A stretch of 58,566 bases of DNA from Streptomyces beihaiensis (GTDB lineage: Bacteria > Actinomycetota > Actinomycetes > Streptomycetales > Streptomycetaceae), in NCBI RefSeq assembly GCF_026274175.1, contig NZ_JAPHNL010000223.1, positions 1 through 58,566 on the forward strand, written 5' to 3'. A program made the position numbers and the translations under genes. The stretch's first letter is position 1. Every line of letters begins with the position of its first letter. The notes under the pieces are model-generated. The model was not told the origin of the DNA and did no database searches. It saw only the letters and a list, made by a program, of their open reading frames with translations. Below, in pieces: positions 16,499-24,159 of this stretch.

Positions 16499-16533
16499 TG
16501 GCCTAGACCATTACGAAGATTTGGTCTGAACCA
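16499..16533 (-). promoter_or_regulatory. Tandem dre-like (DasR) sites / chitinase direct repeats
   Basis: TGGCCTAGACCA (16499-16510) and TGGTCTGAACCA (16522-16533) lie 94-128 bases upstream of the chitinase 1 start. The DasR core is TGGTCTAGACCA; the first differs at one base, the second at two. Paired sites of this kind overlap promoters of Streptomyces chitinase genes. DasR is a GntR regulator released by glucosamine-6-phosphate; it is not encoded here. Confidence 0.75.
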
Positions 16534-16662
16534 TTGGGGGGTGTGAGGTGACGACGAGCTGACCGGAAAGGTGGTCGCATCACCGGGCGCTCGGGCCTTC
16601 AGGCGCGCGAGGGGCGGAGGCCCGGAGCTCCGGCGATCGTCGCGATCGGCGAGGCGGGGTGG

Positions 16663-17589
16663 TCAGTGCGACCGGGCGACGCGCAGCAGGTGCAGGGCGG
16701 GCTCGGGCAGTTCACGCCCCTTCGGCCACACCGCGTGCAGCGTGCGGTGCAACGGGACCGACGGGTCGACCGCCACCTCGACCAGGCGGTTGCTCTCCAG
16801 GTCCTCCCGCACGGCCAGCGCGGAGAGCACCGCGGGGGCGACGCCACGGGCGGCGGCGCTGCGCAGCGGGGCGGTCGAACCGAGCTCCAGGACCGGGACC
16901 GCGATGCCGTCGTATTTACGAAGTGCCTTCTCCAGCGTCTCCCGTGTACCGGAGCCCGGTTCGCGCACCAGCAAAGGGGTGTCCGCGAGCTCGGGGCCGG
17001 TCAGCGGGGTGCGGCGTCGTGACCACGGGTGGCCCGGCGCGACCACGATGGCCAGCCGGTCCCTGCCGACCGCCGATCGGTGCAGATCGTCGGGGACGCG
17101 GGGCCCCTCCACGAAGCCCAGGTCGCAGTCGCCGCGCCGCACCGCCTCGATCACGCCCCAGCTGTTGGTCACGGTGAGCCCCACATGGGCGTCCGGCGCG
17201 TGCTCGCGCAACGTCACCAGCCAGCCCGGCACCAGCTCCTCCGCGACGGTGAGGCTCGCCGCCACGTGCAGCCGGTGATCCTGCCGTGACCGCAGCGCGG
17301 CGGCCCCCTCGACGAGAGCCGCCGCCTCCGCCAGGACGGAGCGCGCCCAGTCGGTGACCACGGAGCCCGCCGCCGTGAGCCGTGAACCGGACGTGGACCG
17401 GTCGACCAGGTGCAGGCCGAGCCGTCGCTCCAGCGTACGCATCCGGGCGCTCGCCGACGGCTGGCTGATGCGCAGCCGGGCCGCCGCCCGGCCGAGGCTG
17501 CCCGTCTCCGCGACGGCGACCAGCAGCTCAAGGGCGTGCAGGTCGGGCAGCGGGCGGGGCGCGTCGGCCGGCGGTCCCGGTCTCTCCAT
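16663..17589 (-). CDS. LysR-family transcriptional regulator
   Basis: 308 aa. The N-terminal winged helix is typical: LHALELLVAVAETGSLGRAA, RISQPSASARMRTLERRLG and RSTSGSRLTAAG. The remaining ~210 residues form the two-lobed LysR effector domain (TNSWGVIEAVRRGDCDLGFVEGP; HPWSRRRTPLT). It is divergent from a YeiH-type transporter with a LysR-box-like dyad in the shared spacer. In E. coli and others, LysR genes of YeiE/CysB type sit next to YeiH-like genes, so this regulator probably controls the transporter. Confidence 0.92.
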   Translation of the reverse strand: MERPGPPADAPRPLPDLHALELLVAVAETGSLGRAAARLRISQPSASARMRTLERRLGLHLVDRSTSGSRLTAAGSVVTDWARSVLAEAAALVEGAAALRSRQDHRLHVAASLTVAEELVPGWLVTLREHAPDAHVGLTVTNSWGVIEAVRRGDCDLGFVEGPRVPDDLHRSAVGRDRLAIVVAPGHPWSRRRTPLTGPELADTPLLVREPGSGTRETLEKALRKYDGIAVPVLELGSTAPLRSAAARGVAPAVLSALAVREDLESNRLVEVAVDPSVPLHRTLHAVWPKGRELPEPALHLLRVARSH

Positions 17590-17612
17590 GCGGCCAGCAT
17601 ACGGGTGCGGCC

Positions 17613-17627
17613 ATAGAGAAACCCTAT
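17613..17627. promoter_or_regulatory. LysR-box-like dyad in divergent spacer
   Basis: ATAGAGAAACCCTAT has ATAG/CTAT arms around seven bases and fits the T-N11-A LysR motif. It lies 24 bases from the LysR start and 58 from the transporter start. Confidence 0.55.
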
Positions 17628-17684
17628 GACCTGGTCATCACTTGGTGTCTACCGGCGCTGACGCGGCTCGCGGAGGCTGTGATC

Positions 17685-18932
17685 ATGAGCTGGAAGACGG
17701 CCGGGGACACGGCCAGGCAGACGAGCGCGGCCACCGACGAGCGCGACGACGACACAGGGCCGCGCGCACCGGAGCCGCCGAAGACGGCTGTGGCCTCGGG
17801 GATGCGTGGCTCGGCCCTGGGAGCCGGCGGCACGGTCTCAGGGGCGGGTGGAGAGGCCGGCCCGCGTCGCACCCGCGCCGGGCTGCGGCGGAGCGCGCCC
17901 GGCCTCGGGCTCGCGGGCGTCGGCGTCGTGGCCGCCCATGCCGTGCATGCCCTGGTGCCCGCCGTCCCGGAGCTGACCGCGGCGGTCGTCCTGGGGATCG
18001 TCGCCGCGCACCTGCCCGGCGTACGGGGCCTGGTCACCGGCCCCGGCCGGCCCGGGCTGGCCGCCGCGGGCAAGCGGCTGATGCGCGTCGGCATCGTGCT
18101 GCTCGGCCTGAAGCTGAGCATCGGCGACGTGCTGGGCCTCGGCTGGCCCGCGGTGCTCATGGTCCTGGGCGTGGTGGCGGCCACGTTCTTCGGCACGCTC
18201 TGGCTGGGCCGCAGGCTCGGTCTGCCCGGCGACCAGCCATTGCTCATCGCCACCGGCTATGCCATCTGCGGGGCTTCGGCGATCGGCGCGGTCAGCGGCG
18301 TCCTCGGACGCGAGGACGGCAAGGAGCCGAGCGGCCGTGAGGCGCGCGGCTCGCACGTCGGCGACGTCGCCACATCCGTCGCCCTGGTCACTCTGTGCGG
18401 CACCCTCGCCATCGCCGTACTGCCGTTGCTGCGCGTCCCGTTGGGCCTTGACCCGACGGGCTTCGGGCGCTGGGTCGGCGCGGGCGTGCACGACGTGGGG
18501 CAGGTGGTCGCCACCGCGCAGACCGCCGGGCCCGCCGCCCTGAACGAGGCCGTCCTGGTGAAGCTGATGCGCGTGGCGCTGCTGGCGCCCCTGGTCGCCG
18601 GTGTCTCACTGGCGCAGCGCCGCAGCGCCCGCCGCGCGGGTGCGGACGAGGCCACGGCGACCGCCACCCGCAGGCCCCCGCTCGTCCCTCTCTTCGTGCT
18701 CGGCTTCCTGGCAGCGGTGGTGCTGCGCAGCGTGCTGCCGCTCGGCCCCGGCGTGCTGGAGGCCGCCGACGTCGCGCAGCAGATCCTGCTGGCCGCTGCC
18801 CTGTTCGGCCTGGGCAGCGCCGTGCACCTGCCCAGCCTGACGCGCTCGGGAGCCCGCACCGCGGTACTCGGCCTCGCCGCCTGGATCGTGGTCGCCACGG
18901 CCAGCTACGCGGGCGTCCTGCTCACCACCTGA
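17685..18932 (+). CDS. yeiH: YeiH-family putative sulfate exporter (PF03601)
   Basis: 415 aa. The ATG at 17685 is eight bases after CGGAGG, better placed than the GTG at 17679. The first ~65 residues are charged and disordered; the rest has about ten hydrophobic helices. Family motifs are visible: KRLMRVGIVLLGLKLSIGDV, LLIATGYAICGASAIGAVSG and VGAGVHDVGQVVATA. YeiH/UPF0324 proteins are membrane proteins proposed to export sulfate or related anions; direct evidence is limited. Regulation by the adjacent LysR protein is likely. Confidence 0.9.
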   Translation: MSWKTAGDTARQTSAATDERDDDTGPRAPEPPKTAVASGMRGSALGAGGTVSGAGGEAGPRRTRAGLRRSAPGLGLAGVGVVAAHAVHALVPAVPELTAAVVLGIVAAHLPGVRGLVTGPGRPGLAAAGKRLMRVGIVLLGLKLSIGDVLGLGWPAVLMVLGVVAATFFGTLWLGRRLGLPGDQPLLIATGYAICGASAIGAVSGVLGREDGKEPSGREARGSHVGDVATSVALVTLCGTLAIAVLPLLRVPLGLDPTGFGRWVGAGVHDVGQVVATAQTAGPAALNEAVLVKLMRVALLAPLVAGVSLAQRRSARRAGADEATATATRRPPLVPLFVLGFLAAVVLRSVLPLGPGVLEAADVAQQILLAAALFGLGSAVHLPSLTRSGARTAVLGLAAWIVVATASYAGVLLTT

Positions 18933-18979
18933 CGCGACGGACACCATGCACGCGCGCCATGCCGACGCGACAGCACGCC

Positions 18980-18998
18980 GATGCGGCGGCGCCGCATC
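18980..18998. terminator. GC-rich palindrome between convergent genes
   Basis: GATGCGGCG and CGCCGCATC arms (9 bp, one central base) end on the SDR stop codon and follow the transporter stop by about 50 bases. It may act as a two-way terminator, although the tiny loop is unusual. Confidence 0.4.
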
Positions 18999-19797
18999 AG
19001 ACGGTGTAGCCGCCGTCGACGGCGAGGTGCTGACCGGTGATGAAACCGGCTCGGTCGGAGGCGAGGAACGCGACCGCCTCGGCGACGTCCTGGGCGCGGC
19101 CGAAGCGGCGCAGCGGAATGTTGCGGCGGGTCACGGCCAGCGCGTCCGCGTCCAGCTCACCGGAGTCGACCAGGCGGGCGGCGTTGCCGTCGGTGAGCAT
19201 GCCGGGTCCCACGCAGTTGAACCGCACGCCGTACCGCCCCTCCTCGGCCGCGAAGGCCCGTACGAGCGCCTCGACGGCACCCTTCGTGCCGCTCGACAGC
19301 CCGTCGCGCACCGGATAGCGGTGGGTGGCGGCCGTGGTCACGGCCACGCCGCTCCCTCCGCTCTCGCGGAGCGCGGCCAGGGCCGGGTGGGCGAGGTTGT
19401 AGAACGCTTCCGCCTCGGCGTGGAGTTGTTCCCGGTAGCGGGCGGGCGGCACCCGGCTGAGGTGGATCAACGGCACGTGCGGTCCGGCCGCGTGGACGAG
19501 GGTGTGCAGGCCGCCGAACCGGTCGCACGTGTTCCGGACCGCGGCGTCGGCCTCCCGCTCACTGGTCAGGTCTGCGGCAACCGCGTGCACGGGCAGGCCG
19601 TCCGCCGTCAGCCGTGCGGCCAGGGCGTCGGCCGCTGACCGGTTCGACCGGTACGTGAAAACCACCGCACTGCCCCGCCGCGCCAAGGTGGCCACCACGG
19701 CCGCGCCGATCCCACCGGTCCCGCCCGCGACCAGCGCGGCCCCCGCCCGCCCCGCGAACTCCCCGGCGCGCTGCTCCCGCGCCGAACCGACCGCCAC
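18997..19797 (-). CDS. SDR-family oxidoreductase lacking the catalytic tyrosine
   Basis: 266 aa from the GTG at 19797, which has GGGGAGG nine bases upstream; the frame itself runs further. The NAD(P)-binding motif is AALVAGGTGGIGAAVV and the second signature is VHAAGPH. The C-terminus ends FITGQHLAVDGGYTV, typical of FabG-like SDRs. In the YxxxK position the sequence reads S-S-G-T-K (GLSSGTKGAVEAL), so Tyr is replaced by Ser. The usual catalytic serine area is VTTAATHRYPV. The fold is intact, but normal SDR chemistry is doubtful. A possible remnant lies upstream. Confidence 0.8.
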   Translation of the reverse strand: MAVGSAREQRAGEFAGRAGAALVAGGTGGIGAAVVATLARRGSAVVFTYRSNRSAADALAARLTADGLPVHAVAADLTSEREADAAVRNTCDRFGGLHTLVHAAGPHVPLIHLSRVPPARYREQLHAEAEAFYNLAHPALAALRESGGSGVAVTTAATHRYPVRDGLSSGTKGAVEALVRAFAAEEGRYGVRFNCVGPGMLTDGNAARLVDSGELDADALAVTRRNIPLRRFGRAQDVAEAVAFLASDRAGFITGQHLAVDGGYTV

Positions 19798-19894
19798 GCC
19801 CGGCACCTCCCCGCGTCTCTCGTTCCTCCCCGCCGCCCGCTCCTGCGTGTGTAGCGGCAACAGCCGAAGAGTTGAAGAGGCCCGTACCCGGCCG

Positions 19895-20152
19895 TCAGTA
19901 CCCGGCCGTCACCCGGGTCGTCAGTACCGGGTCGTGCTTGAACTCCTCGGGGAAGCCCGGCCCGTCGAAGAGCCGTGCGCCGTCGTCGCCCGCGCGGGCG
20001 ATCGGGGCCGCCCCTGTCCGGCGGCGCCGAACGCGAAGATCACGGTCACGGTCCTGGGGCCGGGTCTCCAGGAACGGCCCGAGTGGCGCAGCGCCATGAC
20101 TCCGTTTCAGCGACTCGACCGGCATGGAACTTTGATCTGCTTTTACCAACAT
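19895..20152 (-). pseudogene. Possible decayed coding remnant
   Basis: One minus-strand frame ends in a protein-like tail (ARLFDGPGFPEEFKHDP, then VLTTRVTAGY and stop). The matching upstream text reads better in a second frame (PRTVTVIFAFGAA). A frameshifted C-terminal fragment would explain this. I do not recognise the parent family. The rest of the 19.8-20.2 kb spacer shows no gene. Confidence 0.25.
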
Positions 20153-20234
20153 TTGTCAATGTGCTCGACGGATATCTTCACCGAAGTCCCAAGGCGGCCG
20201 GAACCGGCCCCTCACCTCGCGAGGAGCAGAGCCG

Positions 20235-20465
20235 ATGACACGCGACAGAAGCCGGGCGCGACGACGAGCGGTGGCGCTCGCGGCCGCACTGATCGGACTC
20301 GGCGCCGGGTGCGCCGCCCCCGCGGGAGGCGGTCACGGCGGTGCTCACGGTTCGTCGACGAAGGCGGGCGCGAGCGGCCGCCCGGCGCCCGGGGCACCTC
20401 ACGCCTTCACACTGGCCGCGTCCGGCGACGTACTGCCGCACACCTCGATCATCGACCGGGCCCAT
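20235..20465 (+). pseudogene. 5' fragment of a CapA-like (poly-gamma-glutamate synthesis type) lipoprotein gene
   Basis: The 5' end is intact: ATG with GAGGAG upstream, an Arg-rich n-region, and a lipobox LGAGC (Cys at ~26). The linker leads into HAFTLAASGDVLPHTSIIDRA, the opening strand of the CapA metallophosphoesterase-like fold (GD-x-LPH). Similarity stops abruptly after that at about 20460. The frame stays open to 20933 only because it reads antisense to a cyclodipeptide synthase fragment. At least 80 percent of the domain is missing, so the product cannot be an active enzyme. Confidence 0.65.
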
Positions 20466-20864
20466 CGCGTGGGCGCGCAGCCGCGTGCCGCCCGGATCGA
20501 CGGCGGTCACGGCGTTGTTCACCTTGGCGCGTACACCGCGGCGGTTCTTGGCGAATTTACGGTGGGCGTCCTGGGCCGAATACCCGAGGGCCTCGTACAT
20601 GTCGGCGACGTGCACGTCGGTATAGACGAAGTCGACCTGGCGGAAACGGCTCAGGCCCCAGGCCGCCAGGTCGTTGATGCGTTGAGCCGAGAAATAGCTG
20701 TTGCCCGGGGACACCCCGATCACCGCGTGATCGCCTTCTTCGCAAATCACCTGGCAGTGCGGAGTGTAGGGCCGAACGTGGAACAGCCGGGCCGCGGAAG
20801 TGTCGTACGTGGTTCTTTCCTGCGGCGTGAACGGCTGGAGCTCGATGACGGTCGCAGCTGTCAA
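20465..20864 (-). pseudogene. 5' fragment of a tRNA-dependent cyclodipeptide synthase (CDPS) gene
   Basis: Reading leftwards from a TTG at 20864, about 130 residues match the N-terminal half of AlbC-type CDPSs: CQVICEEGDHAVIGVSPGNS followed by YFS (S52 is the predicted aminoacyl acceptor), then FRQVDFVYTDVHVADMY and ALGYSAQDAHRKFAKNRR. CDPSs make cyclic dipeptides from two aminoacyl-tRNAs. The similarity ends near RLRAHAM (~20465), exactly where the opposing CapA fragment ends. The C-terminal half with the catalytic Tyr and Glu is absent. No tailoring oxidase is nearby. It is a clear gene remnant, although the frame runs on to 20178. Confidence 0.7.
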
Positions 20865-21084
20865 CTTGGAGGAAATTCCATTCGTGTCGCTATCCCCGAT
20901 GGAGCCTCGTGCCCCTGGTGCGGCGACGACTGAAAGTTGTAGCCCGGCTACGGAACGGAGTCAACGGTGATTTCCGGCGAAGTGGACCCGAGGAGATGAA
21001 CACTTGGTGACGTCCGCGATCTCCACCCACGGCTCCACCCGCGGGTCCATGCGGCGAACGGCCGCCGTCAGCAGGCTTGATGCC

Positions 21085-21633
21085 ATGACATCGACCGAGT
21101 GGATCACCGACATCGCCCTCGTCCTCATCGTCTTCCGGCAGCTGCGGGAAGGCCGTCTGGACCTGAAGTCCTTCCTCGTCCCCCTCGGGATCGTGGCCTT
21201 CGTGGCCTACACCTACCTGGACTCGATCCCCACCGAGGGCAACGACCTCGTCCTCATCGGCACCCTGACGGCCGCGGGCGCCGTGCTCGGCGTCGTGGGC
21301 GGCATCTACACCCGCGTCCGGTCCGCCGCAGGCCACCTGTTCATCAAGGCGGGCGCCGTCTCGGCCGCCCTGTGGGTGCTCGGCATGGGGGCACGCATGG
21401 GCTTCCAGATCTGGGTCGAGCACGCCGGCGGCGCCGACACCGTGGCCCGGTTCAGCATCACCCACCACATCACCACCGACCAGGCATGGGTGGCCGCGTT
21501 CGTCCTGATGGCGCTGACCGAAGTCGTCACACGGCTCGCCACGATCTTCGTACGCGGCCGGATGGTGGCCCGCGGCCAGTCGGCCTCGGCCCCGGAAGTG
21601 GCCCGGGAGCCCGTGCCCAGCCGCATGGCCTGA
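21085..21633 (+). CDS. Multi-pass membrane protein (about four TM helices), unknown function
   Basis: 182 aa from the ATG before TSTEWITDIALVL. Hydrophobic helices lie at about 5-18, 33-50, 60-80 and 90-110, with a fifth weaker one near 140-155; the tail is charged. It resembles small actinobacterial membrane proteins of the CcdC/DUF1453 type. It sits 20 bases before the sensor kinase gene on the same strand, and the three genes form one unit, so it may be an accessory sensor or an output target of that system. Confidence 0.7.
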   Translation: MTSTEWITDIALVLIVFRQLREGRLDLKSFLVPLGIVAFVAYTYLDSIPTEGNDLVLIGTLTAAGAVLGVVGGIYTRVRSAAGHLFIKAGAVSAALWVLGMGARMGFQIWVEHAGGADTVARFSITHHITTDQAWVAAFVLMALTEVVTRLATIFVRGRMVARGQSASAPEVAREPVPSRMA

Positions 21634-21653
21634 CCGTGCGTTATCGTCGGGCC

Positions 21654-22844
21654 GTGCCCGTGACCGCGACCGAGAGCGACCCGACTGCCCAGGACGCGCC
21701 CCGCGTCCCGCGGTCCATCCCCGGGCACGACCCCCGCGTGCAGTGGGTCCTCAACATCGCGGTCATCGTCGTCGGCGCGTTCACCATCCGGCCCATGGGC
21801 CTGTCCGGCCGCGGCCTCGCCGTCGCCGCCCTGTTCGCCGTCAACTGCGTCGTGATGCTGGCCAGGGCCCTCCCCGAGGGCAAGGTGCCCCAGCGCGTCG
21901 CCGTGGTCTGGCTGGGGTTCGGCTGCGTCGCCGCGGCCGCGCTGATCGCCGCCACCCATGACGGGACCGGCTATCTGTTCGCCTACTTCATCGCCGGACA
22001 CATCGGTTTCCGCCTTCCCGCCAGGCGGGCCCTCGCCCTGGCCGCCCTGTGCAGTCTGCTGTGCGGCGGCGCCCTGTACTTCCGCATCGGCCCAGGCTAC
22101 GAGGCGTTGCCCTGGGTGGTCGGACTCACCACCGGAATCCCCGTGCTGGTCGGCATGGTCAACGGCAGCCAGCGCCGCGCCGTCCTCGCGGCCATCGCCG
22201 CGGCCGAGTCCGCCGAGCGCGCCGCCCGCGCGGAGGCACGCGCCGCCGTCCTGACCGAACGCGGTCGCATCGCCCGCGACGTCCACGACGTACTCGCCCA
22301 CTCCCTCGCCGGGATCAACATGCAGCTGGAGCTTGCCGACGCCCTGCTCGACACCGGCGACCTCGACAAGGTCAGGGAAGCCAACGACAAGGCGCACAGC
22401 ATGGTCAAGGAGAGCCTCAAGCAGGCACAGTGGACCGTGCACGCGCTGCGCGCGGACTCCCTGCCGCTCGTGGAGAGCCTGACCGCGATGCTCGATTCCA
22501 CCGGCCACCGCGAGAGCCTCACCGTCACCGGCACGGTCCGCGAGGTACCCGCCCAGGTCACCCAGAACCTGCTGCGCATCGGGCAGGAAGCACTGACCAA
22601 CGCCGCGCGCCACGCCCCCGGCGCCCCGGTCGCCGTCGAGCTGACGTTCACCGCGGACGCGACCGAACTGAGCATCCGCAACGGGCCCGCCACCCGCGCG
22701 GCGACCGCGGGCGTCGGCAGCGGCATGGGCCTGATCGGCATGCGTGAACGCGTCGCCCTGCTCCATGGCACGATCAGCGCGGGGCCGATCACCGAAGGAC
22801 CCGACGAAGGAGGCTGGCACGTGGAGGCAGTGATCCCGGGATGA
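21654..22844 (+). CDS. Sensor histidine kinase, NarL/DesK type
   Basis: 396 aa from GTG 21654 (GTGs at 21636 and 21660 are alternatives). The N-terminal ~165 residues contain about five TM helices. A coiled segment rich in Ala/Glu/Arg leads to the HisKA_3 domain, LTERGRIARDVHDVLAHSLA, with the phospho-accepting His near residue 210. The HATPase domain shows EALTNAARHAP (N-box) and GSGMGLIGMRERV (G-box). The stop overlaps the next gene's ATG. It phosphorylates the adjacent response regulator; the signal is unknown. Confidence 0.92.
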   Translation: MPVTATESDPTAQDAPRVPRSIPGHDPRVQWVLNIAVIVVGAFTIRPMGLSGRGLAVAALFAVNCVVMLARALPEGKVPQRVAVVWLGFGCVAAAALIAATHDGTGYLFAYFIAGHIGFRLPARRALALAALCSLLCGGALYFRIGPGYEALPWVVGLTTGIPVLVGMVNGSQRRAVLAAIAAAESAERAARAEARAAVLTERGRIARDVHDVLAHSLAGINMQLELADALLDTGDLDKVREANDKAHSMVKESLKQAQWTVHALRADSLPLVESLTAMLDSTGHRESLTVTGTVREVPAQVTQNLLRIGQEALTNAARHAPGAPVAVELTFTADATELSIRNGPATRAATAGVGSGMGLIGMRERVALLHGTISAGPITEGPDEGGWHVEAVIPG

Positions 22845-23512
22845 GCGAACCGAGCGAAACGGCCGTGCCGTTGAAGGTGGTCGTCGCCGACGACCAGGCC
22901 GCCGTGCGCGAACCGCTCGCCGCGGTCCTCGCACTGGCCGACGACATCGACGTCGTCGCGGCCGCCGCGGACGGTACCGAGGTGCTGGCCGCCGTGGCGG
23001 CGGCCCCCGTGGACGTCGTCCTGATGGATCTGCGGATGCCGGTGATGGACGGCATCGAGACGACCCGCCGCCTGGCCGAGGACCACCCCTCGGTGGCCGT
23101 CGTCATCCTGACCACCTTCGCGGACGACGAGTCCATTCTGGCCGCGCTGACGGCCGGAGCCTGCGGCTACCTCACCAAGAACGCCGGACGTCAGGACATC
23201 ATGCGCGCCCTGCGCGCCGCCGCGGTCGGCCAGTCCGTCCTCGACCGGGAGGTGCAGAACAGGCTGCTCGCCACGGTCCGCACCAAGGCCCCGGCCCCCG
23301 TCCAGGAGCTGCCCGCCGACCTCACGCCCCGCGAGCGCGAGGTGCTCGCCCTCATCGGGCAGGGCCTGCCGAACCGGGGCATCGCCGAGAAGCTGTTCAT
23401 CAGCGAGGCCACCGTCAAGACGCACATCAACAACCTGTTCGCCAAGGCCGGGATCCGGGACCGCGCCGACGCCGTCCGCCGCGCCATCTCCGCAGGTCTG
23501 GCCGGGCAGTAG
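22841..23512 (+). CDS. LuxR/NarL-family response regulator
   Basis: 223 aa. The receiver domain has VVVADDQAAVREPL (acidic pocket), VDVVLMDLRMPVMDG (phospho-acceptor D63), VVILTTFADDES and a conserved Lys in YLTKNAG. The C-terminal LuxR helix-turn-helix is DLTPREREVLALIGQGLPNR, then IAEKLFISEATVKTHINNL. It is the cognate partner of the preceding kinase (ATGA overlap). Targets are unknown; the operon itself is a likely one. Confidence 0.93.
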   Translation: MSEPSETAVPLKVVVADDQAAVREPLAAVLALADDIDVVAAAADGTEVLAAVAAAPVDVVLMDLRMPVMDGIETTRRLAEDHPSVAVVILTTFADDESILAALTAGACGYLTKNAGRQDIMRALRAAAVGQSVLDREVQNRLLATVRTKAPAPVQELPADLTPREREVLALIGQGLPNRGIAEKLFISEATVKTHINNLFAKAGIRDRADAVRRAISAGLAGQ

Positions 23513-23564
23513 AGCCGTCCTCAAGGCCCTGTGTGCCACGCCGGAACCGAACTCGCTAGACTCA

Positions 23565-23579
23565 CTTGGTAGACACAAG
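23565..23579. promoter_or_regulatory. Inverted repeat upstream of marR-MFS operon
   Basis: CTTG and CAAG arms around seven bases (CTTGGTAGACACAAG), 25 bases before the MarR start. The position and sequence style fit a MarR auto-operator for the exporter operon. Confidence 0.5.
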
Positions 23580-23604
23580 CAATAATGTGGAAGTGGGGCG
23601 GACA

Positions 23605-24159
23605 ATGGGCGAGGGGACGGTCCATGACCGCGAATCGGAGGTGATCCGGGCCACCGGAGTCGCGAGCGCCGAGGAAGCCGCATCGGGTCTTGGCACCCAG
23701 ATCGTGCGCTTCACCCGGCTCGTCGCGGCCCACCGGCACCGGACCAAGATCGAGCGGGGCGCCGGTGAGCGCGTACTCCTGGCCCGGCTGGTGCGCGACG
23801 GAGAACAGCGCGCCACCGACCTGGCCGCGGAGACGTTCCTCGACCTGTCGACCGTCAGCCGCCAGGTGCGGTCGATGGTCGAGCGCGGCCTGATCGAACG
23901 GCGGCCCGACCCGGAGGACCGGCGCGGCACACTGCTGCGCGCGACGGACTCCGGCAGGGCGGCGTTCGAGGAGTACCGCAAGGAGCGTGACGCGCGCCTC
24001 GCGGCGCTGCTCGCACCTTGGCCCGCCGAGGACCGGTTTCAGCTGATCCGGCTGATGACACGCCTCAACGACGACCTGGTACAGGACCAACAGACACGTC
24101 ACAGCTGCGGTACCCACTCCGAAGCGGCGGCGCAGCAGGGAGCAAGCGAGCATGACTGA
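23605..24159 (+). CDS. MarR-family regulator of the adjacent MFS exporter
   Basis: 184 aa from the ATG at 23605. The winged helix is clear: QRATDLAAETFLDLSTVSRQ is the recognition region and IERRPDPEDRRGTLLRATDSG the wing. The C-terminal helices end in a His/Gln-rich tail. The stop lies eight bases inside the exporter gene, so the two are translationally coupled. MarR proteins in this arrangement normally repress the exporter until a toxic ligand binds. Confidence 0.92.
   Translation: MGEGTVHDRESEVIRATGVASAEEAASGLGTQIVRFTRLVAAHRHRTKIERGAGERVLLARLVRDGEQRATDLAAETFLDLSTVSRQVRSMVERGLIERRPDPEDRRGTLLRATDSGRAAFEEYRKERDARLAALLAPWPAEDRFQLIRLMTRLNDDLVQDQQTRHSCGTHSEAAAQQGASEHD

Noticed and set aside
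20881-20970. Tiny plus-strand peptide after a GGAGG
   Set aside because: A 28-codon frame starting GTG has no recognisable pattern and sits in the remnant's upstream DNA; likely chance.
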